Shown in pieces: positions 22,700 to 36,400 of a DNA stretch of 64,000 bases (its first letter is position 1; each line of letters begins with the position of its first letter). This stretch comes from Hybos culiciformis (taxonomy: Eukaryota; Arthropoda; Insecta; Diptera; Hybotidae): positions 30,323,619 to 30,387,618 of the forward strand of contig OZ023275.1 in the NCBI GenBank assembly GCA_964007475.1, read 5' to 3'. The notes beneath the pieces were generated by a model. The model did no database searches. It worked only from the letters and a program-made list of their open reading frames with translations, and was not told the origin of the DNA. Made by a program: the position numbers and the translations under genes.

Positions 22700-25600
22700 A
22701 TAAAGTAAAAATGTTAGAAATTTCTATGTTAAATTTTTTTTTTTAATTTTTGTTTATTACACGTTATTGAAGCTATAATAAAGTGTGTATAAAATGCGAA
22801 AGCTTTGCTTTGAAATAAACAATAATCTTTAATGGAATTACAAGAAGAAAAAAAAATTACAGAATTAATTTTTTTTTACGATAAAAAAGAACCCTTCAAC
22901 CTTGATATAAATTAGAAATGCATTGCAAAATAAGTAACTTAAATTATGATGATAATATATTTTTTAACCATTATTTATTTAATTTATTTCGCTTAATGTG
23001 CCCGACTGTTTTTAAAATGCCCAAAAACTTAAATTGAATATTGAGTGTAAATATTCATTCGGATTTAAAAAAAAAAGTATAATGGAAATCGGATTGTAGG
23101 AAAAAAAGGATTCCTTCGAGAACTAATTCCAAAGTACTAAAATACATGACCAGTTCATCCGATAAATTAATCTCATTAATTACAGAACTAGCTCGTGCTT
23201 TAAAATTAATTACTTGACTGATTGAACAACCTCAGTAATTTCTAGCTAGCTCCCAAATATTTACTCTGTACAAGATAAATTTTTAATAAGAAAAGTGTTT
23301 ACAATGATCAATCATTTCTATATTTTGGTAGTTTGAAAGCCCCTGAATAAATTTCCCCAAGACTTTATTTAGGTATTTATTGACATAAGTTGAACATTTT
23401 TAATCAATTTCAAATTCATTATCATTTTTGAAATTAAAATCTCAATGTTAAGTTTACATTCATTATTTTGTGTTCTCCTAAATATTTACAGGTCCCTAAA
23501 CTTTTTAAAGAATATTTATAAATTTAAGTTTCTTTTCTTTCAACTTTATTTAGACCTTTAACAAATTATATTTTTAATTATAAATAATGGAATATTCTAT
23601 ATCTTTAAAAAAAAAAAACAAAAAATATAATCAATGTAAATAGAAAAAAATTAATTAATTATAATTAAAATAAAAAAATAAATCTTATAATGCAAAGCAA
23701 AAATTATGAAACAAAAATAAATGAATGAAAAATTTATTATTTAAGTTGGAGGTAAGTTGGAGGTAAACAAAAAAGAGAAAATTTTACTATAAAAATATGT
23801 ACTATTTATAACAAAAAAAAATATTATAGTTATACATAAATAAATATTATTATTATATTATATGAATTATGTATATTTATCATTATGAGAAAAAAAAAAA
23901 TAAAAAACAAGGACGAAAACAAATATGAATGAGCTATTAATTAAAAGAATAATAATTATTAAATTATTTAATAAAAAAAGGAAAGGTGAAATAAATCAAA
24001 AATATATTGAAAAAAAAAATCAACAATGCAGTTTTAATTTATTTGGTATAAATAATGCTTATGTTCATGAATCGAAAAGCTGAAATAAAACAAAAACCAA
24101 AATGAAAATTATACTAAAATATCCTTTATTTGGAACATATACAAGTTTCCATTCAATTCCATAATTTATAGAGCGATTTTATACGGAAATTGTATAATCT
24201 TATCCCTAAGTATAAATAATAACAGAATCGAACTAATATCCCTGTTCTTGGTTTTCATAACTTCTAGTTCAGTAAAATAAGTTGCTTATCTAAGTTTTTT
24301 GGCTTTATGCTCTCTTCAATGTGTTTTATATACGTATAAAAAATAACTACGCAAAATATGAGACGTGACATAAAATATGAGACGTGATAAAAGAGTGCAT
24401 AATAACCTTTATTTTTCTTTTTTATTAACATATTAACAAAAATAAGTTCGAAGCTCAGAAATTAATGTCAATAACAATACGGCTAACGTAATTTGTTCGC
24501 ACTTAACCAATGTTATGGAAGCAATTCGATTTTTAAGTGTTAAACCACTAATATTTGAACTAAAGCTTTAACATCGAAAATCAGGATGAAAAAATTGTCA
24601 TAAGAATAGACCAAAATACATTTTTTTAAATTTCCTATTTGTTCTTGAGTCCAAAGATGTTTTAATCTTATAGTCATATATATTTTCAAAGGTAAGCTCA
24701 TTTATTATTTTTAGTTTTTTTTCCTCCAAATTGTTGAGAAAAAAGTTATAAGTTCGTTGTTCTTAGGATCATTCACATATAGATACAATGGTTACGCAAG
24801 AATTTAATATCCATTGTCTATTATACATAATGACATGTAATGGCATTTTATATTTTATTTTAAGCTATTGTGTAGACAGTAAAAAATTATACCTTCAAGA
24901 CAAAAAAAAATCTTAGATTATTATACAAAATCGAGATCATTTGAAATTTATATCATGCTGATTTCGTCTGGAATAAAAATCTCATAACTTAAGTTTAATA
25001 TCAATAAAGTTGAAAAAGTGCAAAGCACAAATATTCCTTAGTACAAAATTAAGTTTAAAAAAAGACCACTGCTGGAAAACGAATCTTTATGCTTGAGTAG
25101 AAAATTTGCATATATTTCATGATGTTACTTAGTAACTAATACACCTAATGGGATACCATACATATCCTGACCTATCTGCAGGAACTGTTAAATTTTTTCC
25201 TCAAAATTTATTCATTTACTGATTACTATGGTATAATTTAGTTTAATGATATTGCTAGGTTTCTATATTTGTAAACATGATTATGTAAAATTGTACAATG
25301 TAAGTTACCCAGATGGTAAGCTGTTGTAGGTTTCTTAAACTTTTTGGTCTGAAACCTGTAAAATAATGGATGGAACTGTAAGAAATTATTAAAATAACTT
25401 TACAGGCCCCGTTTCGATCTCCGACTAAAGCGCAAAATTTAAGTGATATGAAAAAGTTGTCAGTAAAATAAAATTTCATTCAAAAAAAAAATTTGGTTGA
25501 CCTACGAATAGTCTATTCCATACTTATGAACTCTTAAGCAAAAGGAAAACGAAAAAAAATTACTGTTGATATTCGCAAAATATTGCAGCTATGTATATTC

Positions 25601-28600
25601 CCAATGCCTCTGTAATATTTTATATTATTTCTATCTTTATTTTTTTTTTATTTTAATAGGAAACAATAGAAGAATATCCTTTTTTGACTTCAAATTCAGA
25701 ATGTTGTAAAAACTTATTTTTTTTTTTAATTTGAAATTAAGATAATGAAAATATACATAAAATTTTTTTTTTTTTTTTAAATAAAAAAAAAAGAAGAAAA
25801 TTAAAAACTTTCTGTGATAGATTGCATTTTAAATGTATGAATTTATTTTAATTCTCATGTGGTTTTTAATCAAAAACAAAATATTAAATGATGATAAAAA
25901 AAAATTAATTCTTTTGTTTTTGAAATGGATTTCCTCTTTAACTTTCAAAATAATGACATTTTTTATAATATACAATTTTTTTTTAAAATATTATTTCCTT
26001 TTACTTGTATATTAATTTTTGTATTGTTGTTTCTTATATTCTATTTGCATTATTTGCGTAAATAAATTGCATTTTTCCGTAAATTATAATACCTATTAGA
26101 TACATTGAAGTATATTTTTAATGTAAAATATTATTGTAATTTTATTACATATTTTTACATATTTTTTAATATTTTTTCAAAAACTAATTTTGTTGTACAT
26201 AGTTGATTTTTTCAAAAAAAACCCTCGGTCTAATAATCTTTAAAGCTCAAAACTTACTTGATATAAGGTAAAATTTCCTAATATTGTGCGTTGCAGTAAA
26301 AATGCATGCTAAATTGGTTAAAAATGCTTCCCGAACCGAAAAATATAAGAAAACCGATCTGTTTTCTAATTTTTTAAAAATAAATACGTTTCTGACATTA
26401 AGTAAAATCTGATTAAGTAAAATATTAAACAGTTTGATAGTATAAAATTTATTATTAGAAGTTATACTGCAAAAACTCATTAACTTCTTCCCCGCCCGAC
26501 TACATTGTAAAAGAATGGCAAGCATTTAGTTTAATCTCCCAAAGTCGCAAAGTACTACGTCTATACTTTGATAGAGTTATTGAGTAGAAATTTTTCTCGT
26601 GAGTAATTTTTCACGGAGTGACGACGATAGTAGACGAATGTAGTAGTTATTATAAGACTTATTTTATAGCACTTATTATCTGAAACAAGTCCAACTATAC
26701 CTAAGCTCAATTACTGTAAAAGAAGTTAATTATTATTCTCATGTATTGAAAAAGTTTTTACTTGGATTTATGTATTAATCGACTTTTTATTTTGAACATT
26801 TCTTTTTTACCAAAAATTATATTCTACTTTATTTTATATTAATAAAAAAAATTGCTATTCTTCATTAGGTTAACAACAACCAATGAATTCATTTTCTATT
26901 TTTCCCAGAAATTTAATTGAACTAAAATGAAACAGAGAAGAAAAAGTTTATAAAATGAATTGAAAACTATAAAAACAACTTTAAAATTACCTAAAACTGT
27001 TGAATTCATTTTAATATAAAATATTTATTTATTTTTTTTTATATGTACGTATGAAATGGCATATCCTTATGCAGTTCCTAAAACATCCTTGAGTATATCC
27101 TTTATATACGAAAATTATATAAATTTTGAAATTTTTATTGAATAAGTTTTTTGGTCATGTTTCATATTTGATCGCATAACAAGAAAAAAAAAAAAGAGCA
27201 TATTATTTTATAAATTTTATATATACATTATTGTATACAGGATATGTTTTTCTTGTTATAATCATAACTTTTGAACTATATGCTCTCTCTGCTATCATCA
27301 GGATTAGATAAAGTTTTTCTTAATTTTATAAAAATAAATTTTGTTTTGTTTTTTCGTTTTTTTTTTTTTGTATATATATTTATAAAGCAAGCAAAGTAAA
27401 ATCATGTTAACACTAATTGTTACATTGTTGCTCATTTTGAAGATTTTTTTTTTGTAGAAAAAAAAAAAAGATAGAATTATGTTCATTCATAAGATTTCCA
27501 TTTCAAATATTTAAGTTTTTCAGGGTGGTTTTTAATGTTTTTATATTTATATAAAGGCATAACCACAGTGGTACAGAAATATATGTACGGAAAGCCGTGC
27601 GTGCTGCTTAAAGCTGTGCATGTTGCTTGAATATTTACTTGAAAATGTATTAAGAGAAGCTTAGCAATTTTTAATGGTGTAAAAATACTTTCGAGCTAAT
27701 AAGAATCGGAATTATTAAAAATTAAATTTGATCTCAAAATTGTTAAAAAAAATTTTTCAGATGAAATGAAAGATTAAAAAACTTTTATTTTTTGGAACAC
27801 TCAACCAAAAATAAATATTTTCTAGTGATATGGTCAACTTAAAAAGGTTTTTTTATTTTTTTTTTATAAAAATATCAAAAAGTTAATCCTATTTAAGAAA
27901 CTTTGTATAAAATATTCATTTTTAAAGCTATAACATTTTTTGGTTCTGTTTTTCCACACATTGTTTCTAAAAACCATGCACAAAGGTCAATTGGGGATTT
28001 CCTTTCGAAATGCATTAACAATATTAGTTTTTAACTTATTCAAATAATAAAATTGTTTTTTTTTTTTTTTGTTTGCTAACACAATACAAATTTAATTAGA
28101 AAATATAATCTATGGTATGTTTAGTTTTAGATAAAAAATTAAATAAAATATGTGAAAAAATAATCTGAAGTTGGATTATAGGTAAGTAAAGAAAGGTGAA
28201 CTATAAAGTCACGGTGGTGTGAACTTTAATTTCCGTAAGGATCAACCACTACCAAGCTTATTGAATTCTACATAGGTTCTTGTAGTTAATATATAGAGAA
28301 GTATTTAAGAACTTAGTTCTGCAGAATTAACTAATAGTGCAATCAAAACAATTTTATAATCTTATTTCAGTTTCTGGAACAAAAATTAATTATTAATCTA
28401 AATATTTTTGATTGTACAATTCTAAATTTATGAAAATTTTCAAATTTAATTATCAAAAAATAATAAAATTCAAATAAATTAATTAAAGAATTTTTAAATG
28501 TAAATTTATAATTTTAACTCATAAACTTAATTAATTACTTTTCATTGAAAGCAATTATTTAAATTTTGAAAATGAGTTTATAATTAAGTTTCTTAAAGTT

Positions 28601-29279
28601 TAAAGTTGCTTTGTTTTAAGATACCTACTTGAAAAAAAAAAATTTTTGTTTTAAATCTTCCATAAATGAAAACTTTTTTTTTAAAAAAAAAAGAAAAGAA
28701 TTTTTTTTTTTATGAAAACTCATTTAAAAGAATATATATAATTTAGTAACATTTCTTTTTTAAATGAATTTTCTTTTTATTTAAAGAAAATGCTTTAACA
28801 ACCATATGAAAATTTTCTATATTAAATTTTATTATACACTTTCAAAGTTTAAGGATTTTAAGGACTCATGTTTTACTATAAACACTCCATTAACCTGTAA
28901 AATGAAAAAAAAAAAAAAATGTTAACTCGTTACATAGCGATTCCTTTAAATTATATAATTGCACAAAAATAAAACGATGTATACTTGAAGGAGAGAAAAA
29001 AAACTTCAAGAATAATTTTTATTTTTTTTGTTTTACCTAGTATGAATAATTAAAATATGTAAAATTTTTGTAATGCACTTATTTAGAACACATTTACATA
29101 ATAAGAAAAGGAATTTTCTAAATTCAACATGAGAATAAAAAATATTTTAAGATAATTGTAGGACCAACTAGTCGTCTTTATACAGAAACTTTCATTATTG
29201 AAAATATGTAGAACTCTTTAATGTGTGCAAATAAAATTAGAAATCTAGAATGATGACTTTAGAATCGCATTTAAAACTA
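22700..29279. other. AT-rich intergenic DNA downstream of the DIP-like gene
   Basis: No supportable gene. Small tandem duplications occur at 24353-24390 (19-bp unit, two copies) and 27594-27631 (19-bp unit, two imperfect copies). The 23090-23280 stretch is somewhat less biased in composition and has several ATTAATTA-type sequences, but nothing identifiable. Confidence 0.6.
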
Positions 29280-30115
29280 TCTTATAAATAAAAATGAAAA
29301 TTCTCTGTTTCTCTGTTTCTCTGTTTCTCTGTTTCTCTGTTTCTCTGTTTCTCTGTTTCTCTGTTTCTCTGTTTCTCTGTTTCTCTGTTTCTCTGTTTCT
29401 CTGTTTCTCTGTCCTCTGTCCTATGTCCTCAATCACGCCTAAACCGCTGGACCGATTTGGCTGAAATTTTGAACTTAAGTATCATTGGGGCCCGAGATGG
29501 TTATAGGGTATCCGAGGCCTCGGCGGGGGGGCTACCTTAGAAGCCGGTTTTGAAATTTAGGTATATTCCCATAAAATATAGCGTTGGACCCGAAAAGGCT
29601 ATTTAAAAAACTGAATGTTGAGAGGCCCCCAACCGTTGTCCCAGGGCCAGTTCGGGGGCTATACAACAAATTTCGAAATTTTAAAATTTTGAAAATAAGG
29701 CGCCTAGATACCCGAGATGGTTATAGGGTACTAGAAATTTTGATCCGAAGCCCGACGGGGAGCTACCTTAGAAGCCGGTTTTGCAATTTAGATATATTCC
29801 GTTAAAATGTTGTAGCGTTGGACCCGAATCGACTATTTAGAATACTGGATGTGTTAAGGCACCGGGGAAGTATTTAAACAATTTTGAAATTCTGTTTTTT
29901 TTTTTGCGCAATTTAGGTATGGTATATTCCGATAAAATATTATAGCGTTGGACCCAAATCGACTATTTAGAAGACTGGATGTGTTAAAGCACCGGGGAAG
30001 TGGCTATTTAACAAATTTTGAAATTCTGTTTTTTTAGTGCACAAAATCTGGATTAAAGTGTTTTGATATTAATATAAGTTCGGAACTACCGTGCCAAGCT
30101 GGGTATTTCGACTTG
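29280..30115 (+). mobile_element. Helitron-like non-autonomous element, copy 1
   Basis: It shares its whole layout with copy 2 at 53321. It starts with TC just after an A (A|TCTTATAAATAAAAATG) and ends CTTG followed by T; copy 2 has the canonical CTAG|T end. No terminal inverted repeats or target duplication are visible, consistent with Helitron A|T insertion. Near the 3' end, taccgtgccaagctgggta has a degenerate short hairpin, also a Helitron trait. Inside are two modules of about 230 bp (marked by ctaccttagaagccgg at about 29532 and 29763) followed by two of about 110-130 bp (gcgttggaccc at about 29814 and 29945). It has no coding capacity. Confidence 0.7.
29301..29412. repeat. Octanucleotide (CTCTGTTT)n array in Helitron copy 1
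   Basis: About thirteen perfect 8-bp units near the 5' end of copy 1. Copy 2 has only one or two CTCTG units at the same place, so the array expanded within copy 1. The long open frame it makes on the minus strand is a by-product of a stop-free repeat. Confidence 0.9.
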
Positions 30116-31178
30116 TATAAAATAAAATTCAAAAATGGTTTATCTTACATTATTTGAAAAATTTATTGATCTTGAATTTTATTACGTCTAACTTTAAAGA
30201 GTTCTCTAAAAAAATTTTATTCAAGAAAATTTATTCACAAATTCGTAAATTGTTCCAATCAAGAATTTTTCCCTAAAAACTTGCATATACTAACACTTAA
30301 TTTATAATTTTTTATGCTCTTTTAACATGGGAAGAAATAAAAATTCTACAGTTTTTAAAGCACAAATAGGTAAAGGGCTCTTTACCTCTTTCAAAAAAAA
30401 AAAAAGGAAAAGAAAAGAAAAAAAGACATAAGGAGGCTCTTAAGAAACCAACAATTCAAGTGAATATCGTTAAGTGAAAAAAAAAAAAAAAACAACGTGA
30501 AAATGTTTTTCTTCCTTTATTTTTACCTTTATGGCAATATTATTAGAAAAGAAAAAGGTAATTCAATTAATTCGCTTCATCATTCTGGTTAATGATTTTT
30601 CCAAAATTTTAAGCGCGCGAGGGAAGAAAAAAAAAATTTTAAAATTAAGAAATAATTTTAACGAAAAGCTTTTAAAGATTTTTTTTTTTTTTTTGCTTTT
30701 TCTGAGACAAAGAAAAATGTTAAATATTTTAATTATAAAATGGAAATTTATTGATTACACTTAAAAAAAAATTAAAATTACATGAAAATGTTTTTTTAAG
30801 TGAATTTCTAATTTTCACTTTTTTTTTTTTTTTGAATATAATAGACTTTTTATTTTTATGATGGAAAGTTTTATTTTAATTTTTTTTTTATGGTGATTGT
30901 TTGTAACAAGTTGTAAAAGTGAAAGCTTTGATTAACCCCTTTTTGTACATAGGATATAATGGAAAATAAGGAAATTTTGTATAGTACTCTTTTGTCTATA
31001 ATATTTGATAAAGTATTAAAAATACGAAAGGCTAGTGACAAAAGGTACTAGTAGAACATTTTTATTACAATATTATGACTAAAGTATACTATAACTATGT
31101 TACACAATATGCTAGAAGAGAATTAGTATATTAATAATATCTGTGGAAAAGTATATTTTAGTTTTTATAAAGCATTAA
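30116..31178. other. AT-rich intergenic DNA
   Basis: Homopolymer-rich sequence between Helitron copy 1 and the retrotransposon tail. I see no gene or repeat of note. Confidence 0.6.
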
Positions 31179-31980
31179 TTTTTTTTTTGAAATTTATTTA
31201 TATTGTTTCTTTTGACATATAATTTTTAGAAGCTTAGATTTAAGAGATTAGATTTAATATTATATCTTTTCAACTTTAACATTTTAATAATTTATAAGTG
31301 GGTGGATAAGTGAACAACATAGAAGGCTAAACTAGGTAAAACTTATAGTTAGTTAATAATTGAATAACTATGTAATTAATTATGTACATAGAAATAAAAT
31401 TAGATATTTGTTACTATAGATTTTGAATTAGAGGGTTAGTTGAGAGTTCGCATTTCAGCTTGAAATTTTCAGTTAGTTCGTTAATTTTAAATAATAAGGG
31501 TTTTATCTTAGTTTCATTGTGAAGCTTATTGGTGGAATAATACCAAGGTAGATCTAACATCATCTTTAGAATTTTATTTTGTTCTATTTGAAGTTTTTGA
31601 ATGCGGATTTAGCAGAGTCATGCCATAATGGAGCTGCGTAGAATATAGTTGGAATATAGTTGGAATATAGTTTTGTAAATCAACAATTTATTTTCAATAT
31701 TTAGTTTTGATTTTCTGTTAATTAAGGGATATAAGGTGCGAATGGTAATTTTAACTTTATTTATGATTGAGGAAATGTGAAATTTGTAGGTAAGTTTTTT
31801 GTCGAATGTAAATCCTAGATATTTTGCCTGATCTGACCATGGTATAGCTATGTTATCTATTTCTAATTTTGCATTCGGGAGAAAAATTGATTTGCGTTTT
31901 CTAGTAAAATAAATAGCTTGTGTTTTCGAAGGATTGATCATTATTTTCCATTTATGAAAATAAGGGAAAAGTATATTAAA
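31179..31980 (-). mobile_element. 5'-truncated Jockey-clade non-LTR retrotransposon
   Basis: Read on the minus strand, it holds the end of a reverse transcriptase ORF (about 31970 to 31414), then about 225 bases of 3' UTR, ending in a short A run (the T run at about 31179-31187 on the + strand). Truncation at the 5' side is the usual result of incomplete target-primed reverse transcription. I could not find a convincing target-site duplication. Confidence 0.7.
31414..31970 (-). pseudogene. Reverse transcriptase C-terminal fragment, Jockey-like, frameshifted
   Basis: The minus-strand frame from about 31970 reads through PYFHKWKIMINPSKTQAIYF, then AKYLGFTFDKKLTYKFHI, then LYPLINRKSKL and KLLIYKT. 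These are the thumb and C-terminal signatures of Jockey-group non-LTR reverse transcriptases, downstream of the catalytic YADD box, which is missing. The frame is lost at 31642-31674, where an 11-bp unit (aatatagttgg) occurs three times. It continues in a second frame with YAAPLWHDSAKSAF, shifts again in an A run near 31593-31598, and resumes with QNKILKMMLDLPWYYST to a stop at 31414-31416. The fragment cannot encode an active enzyme. The match to the clade is by motif recognition, not by search. Confidence 0.8.
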
Positions 31981-32461
31981 GCCTATTACCTATTTATTCA
32001 TTAAAAGTCGCCTCTATGTTAGTTTTTTCTGTAATAAACAAATTTTGATGAATATTTTAATGAAAAAAAAAAAAAAAAATTATTCAATTTTGTTCAAAAT
32101 AAAATTTATTTAATATATATTTTTCGATGATTTTTCATCAATAAAAATAAAGCTATATGTGATAAATTTGATAAAAGGGTTAAAAAAAAAATGTATTTTA
32201 TTGTGCAAAAAAAAAAGAAGCGAAACTAAAATTTTTCCCAACAGGATTTTATATTAAAAAAAAAAAACAACACAAAAACTACTTATCACCTCCTGATTTA
32301 GTTATAAAGTTTTTTTTTTTTTTGCTCACATATAAAAATAAAAAACAAAATTTTCCCCTAATAATTTATCAATTTTATTTTAATACAGTTTCAATAACTT
32401 TCAAAAACATTTTTTTTTTTTTTGCTTCCCAAGAATCTAACAAGGATCCTTTTTTTTTCTT

Positions 32462-32488
32462 TTATTATTATTATTATTATTATTATTT
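32462..32488. repeat. (TTA)n microsatellite
   Basis: About nine TTA units in a T-rich context. Confidence 0.9.
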
Positions 32489-33416
32489 TGGTATCTTGGT
32501 GTATAGTAGTGACCAAAAAAAAAAAATTTGTAAAATAAACACTTTACTGTTTTCTCAAGAGAGATTACAGGAATAAATTTGTTGGAAATAGAAACTAAAA
32601 ACAAATAAAAGTTTTTTCAAAATCAAGTTAAAATATAAAAAAAAAAAAGTAAAAAAAAATAAATAAGATAAAAACTTTTTTAATAAAATTTTCATCAATT
32701 TCATATCAATATTAAATTGATTTTTGCCTTTTGGGAGCTCTGTTTTATTTTCTATGTTCTTTCAATGGGGAAAATATTTTGGTTAGAGTTTTTTTTTTTT
32801 GCTTTTTTTTTTTGTCATAAAAAAGGATAATTCGTTAATTTTGATATTTCATTCACACATTGAAATACATGACATAAGTTTCAAAATTATTAATTTCTTA
32901 ATATAATGTCGTAACTATTTAATTTTGAGGTATATATACATAGCTTAAACTTAATATATTCCTTATATTGCTTATCGTCATTATAATAAATATACTACGA
33001 GTATATATAAAATAAAATAAATTTTAATTTAAATTATATATGCGAATATAGAATATTTTCACCCTTATTGATAACAATTACTCTAAAAAAAAAAATTCAA
33101 TCTTATCCTTAACAAAATATGTGATAGCAGTTCAAAAGCTTTATGGATTTTTTGATTGAACGAATGTAAATAAGTGATTAAAGACTTCTTAATATTAAAC
33201 TATTTTGTCAATAAGTTGGTTTTTTTTGTATTATAGCCAAAAGATTAGATGATTATATATTGAGAAAATTCAAGAAAATAGAATTTAAGAATCTAAAAAA
33301 CAATTTTCTCTTTGACTAAAAGATGAGATTCTACGATTTGGGAACTGGCAGGTGCAATAATTTTCACATAATAATTTTCATGTAAATTGTTATATATGTG
33401 TAAGTAATATTTTTAC

Positions 33417-33456
33417 ACCCTGATTGTGACCAAGGTAAAGTATCTTTAATCGAAAT
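33417..33456. repeat. Dispersed repeat, copy at 33.4 kb
   Basis: Shares the core CCTGATTGTGACC, AAAGTATC and AATCGAAAT in the same order with 36894-36944, which carries a small insertion. Possibly ends of an old unclassified transposon. Confidence 0.5.
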
Positions 33457-36400
33457 TATGATAACAAAATGTTATTCTGTATTTTTTCGAAGAATATATA
33501 CTTGTTTCTAAAACATCGATTTCGGATTATTCAATTTTACGAGATATACAAAACAGCTTTCGACATGCAATACATTGTCAAAATCATTAAAGTATTCCTT
33601 CTTGAGAGTGAATTATTATTTATTGCTGAAAAAGTTTGTCTATTAGAACAATAAACAAATTTAACTATACTTTGAGGACTTTATTTAAAACAATTTTAAT
33701 ATTGAGTGGTTGGAACGTGGTGCACGTATTCACGTTTTCTTTTTTTATTATTTTTATTTAAATCCTTTATGTCAAGAGGTTAAACAAACAGATAACGGTT
33801 GAAAAAATTTTGTATGTGTAATAAATTTAAAAATTTATACCGACGTTAATAAAAAAAAAAAATATATAAACAACATAAACATAAATAAAAACAAAAAAAA
33901 AAAAAAATTCCGCAGACAATATTAAAATAATTCAATGTTTACAATATGAAATGTAATTTTTTTTTTTTTTATTTTATTAGTTCAAAAAAACAAAGAGAAA
34001 TATTATTTTATGATATTTTTTTTTATGGATTCTATACTGAATTGAGAATTTTATATTTCGGTTCAATATAGCAATATGAGAAAAATAAATAAATTTGTTT
34101 ATAGGTATATATAATACCAACAAAATATGAAATTGTTAATATAAATAATTTTTTTTTTTTCACAGAAAAGATTCTAAAATTTTTTTCACAATAAAATTGA
34201 TCTTTATTGAATAAACAAGAATTTTCTTTCTTACGCATAGTGTTTAATGTGTACTTTTTTTTAGGGAAAAAGTATATTATCCTCTGACACTTTAGGAAAC
34301 TTTACTAAAAATATTATAGTTTTAATGTATTTTTTGATATAAGTTTAACTTTAAATTATATTTCGAGGCTTATCTTTCCGAATTTAACCATTTTATATAA
34401 TTTGTATTTTTAAAAAAAAGGATTTTTTTTATAGTGGAATGGTAAGCTGAAAAGGCTTCGACAATCAATCAAAAATTAATAAAAAAAAAAACAAGAAATA
34501 AAGTCGTATTTTTGAAATATCTATTGCCAATAAATTTATTTAAATTTTTTATAAAATTTTATGCAAAAAATAACAACATGAAAAATATATGAAAATTTTT
34601 CAAATTAACTTCTTAATGTTTTTGAATTTGGCATTTGTATGTTAGCTAATTTCTTTACTGAGTCGATCATTACAAGTATCCTAGATCTGTTTTGTGCGTT
34701 TTGTGATATTATGATTCTTGTGTTAATATGTATAAGGATTAAAATCATCAGACCAATTTATTTATCTATGCAAACTTTTCTTCAAATCAAAATATTAACA
34801 AAAATTTTTAACAAATAAAAATGGTAATTTATAACCGTTTTGATTTTTATTTTTTTTTATTTTGACAGACAAAAATTCAAAATCTTTAACCCTTTGATTC
34901 GTTTCTATTTTTTTGTATAAAAATTGAAATTTTGTATCATTGCTTGAATGGTGAATTTAAGTATTATTAAAATTAAATAAATAAATTAAAACTATTTGTC
35001 AAAAATAAATTTTTTTTTTTTACTAAATACAAATAAATACAAACTAGATAGTGCACTATGGTACATTATACAAAAAATTTATGTAATCTTATGAGGAAAA
35101 TAAGTTGAATTTAATAAATACGAAAAAGCTGAACAATCAAAAAATTATAATTTATGAAAATTAATTATAAAAATAAAATCACAAAAATAAATTTCCATAT
35201 TTTTCTTTAAAAAAAAAAACAAAAAAAAAAAAAAAATCCCCTATTTTGAATAGTTATTTTTTTTTTCTATACCAACTACCTATTCATTTTTAAGTTTCAT
35301 CCTTCCTTTTATTTTCTGTAGATCCTTTTTAACAAAAAAAATAAAAAAAATTAAAACATTTCCCAGCACTTACATGAAAAGCAAAAAAGTTTAGTTAATT
35401 AAAATCAAATCTCTTCAAATTACACTTTTAATATACAAATTAACAAATTTGAATTGAAATTCTTTCTATTTAATAAAAAAAAAGGTAATTTTAATTTTGA
35501 TTCAAATTTCATTCACTTTTAAATTTACTTCTGTTTTTTTTTTTTTTGGCAATTTTCTTTTTTCTTTTTTTTTTCCATTTTACTTCACTTTAGGAAAAGG
35601 TACATAACCCAATTCCATTAAATTTGATTAAATTTATACAAAACTGTTTATGTCCAGTCTACATTTCTTAATAAAAAATGAATCCCAAAGATAAACTGAA
35701 TAAAAAATAAAAAAAAAAAAAAAATTTAGAAATAAAAATTTTGCTTTAGTTCATTACATTTAAACTGACCTTTTTTGGTTCAGTTTCGTTATAAAATGAT
35801 AAATCTACTCTATTGGCCTTTTAGGTCAAAGGATATTCATTTTCATTCTTCAACACAAAAACATAAAATTTTCTATATGTGTGTTATTTTTGTTATTTTT
35901 TGTTTTTTTTCTTATTTTTTTTTTTTTTTTTTTAGAAAATTTTATGTCCTTTTGTGTTGATGTTGTGAATGGCAAACTTTTCAACATTTCATTTTACAAA
36001 ATTTATTTAAATTTCAACAACAATTTATTAAGGACCATCAGGATGTTTTGAATAAAATTTTCTTTACATTATACGAAACAAAAAATGAAATAAAATAAAA
36101 TAAAACTGAAAATAGTTATTATTAAATTTTTGTCGCATATAAATCAAGAAATCAGTAATTTGTTTTTTATACTTCTCAAACCCATTTTAAATATATAGGG
36201 GGGTTAACTTTTAAGAAAACCTTATTTTTGTTTTCAACATAGTAGTTAAATATTTTGGTCATATGTTTTTCAATTTCCACAAATTATATGGCTTAATGTT
36301 TTAACTTAGAGGACCAACTACAAGTAAAATAATTACTGAAACTAAAATTGTTTGTAGATCATTTACTTCGGAACTTTTTGTTTCTTCTGCTAAAAAATCC

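Noticed and set aside
25395..25440. Possible tRNA-like B-box (gtttcgatctcc)
   Set aside because: No A-box at the right spacing and no cloverleaf could be formed by eye.
29245..29436. Minus-strand open frame with a repetitive Arg/Glu/Thr/Lys/Gln/Asn protein
   Set aside because: It is the translation of the (CTCTGTTT)n array; an 8-bp repeat without stops stays open in every phase. Not a gene.
29584..29805. Plus-strand 73-codon open frame
   Set aside because: Lies wholly inside Helitron-like copy 1, spans the tandem modules and has no family similarity; the matching region in copy 2 is not open in the same way.
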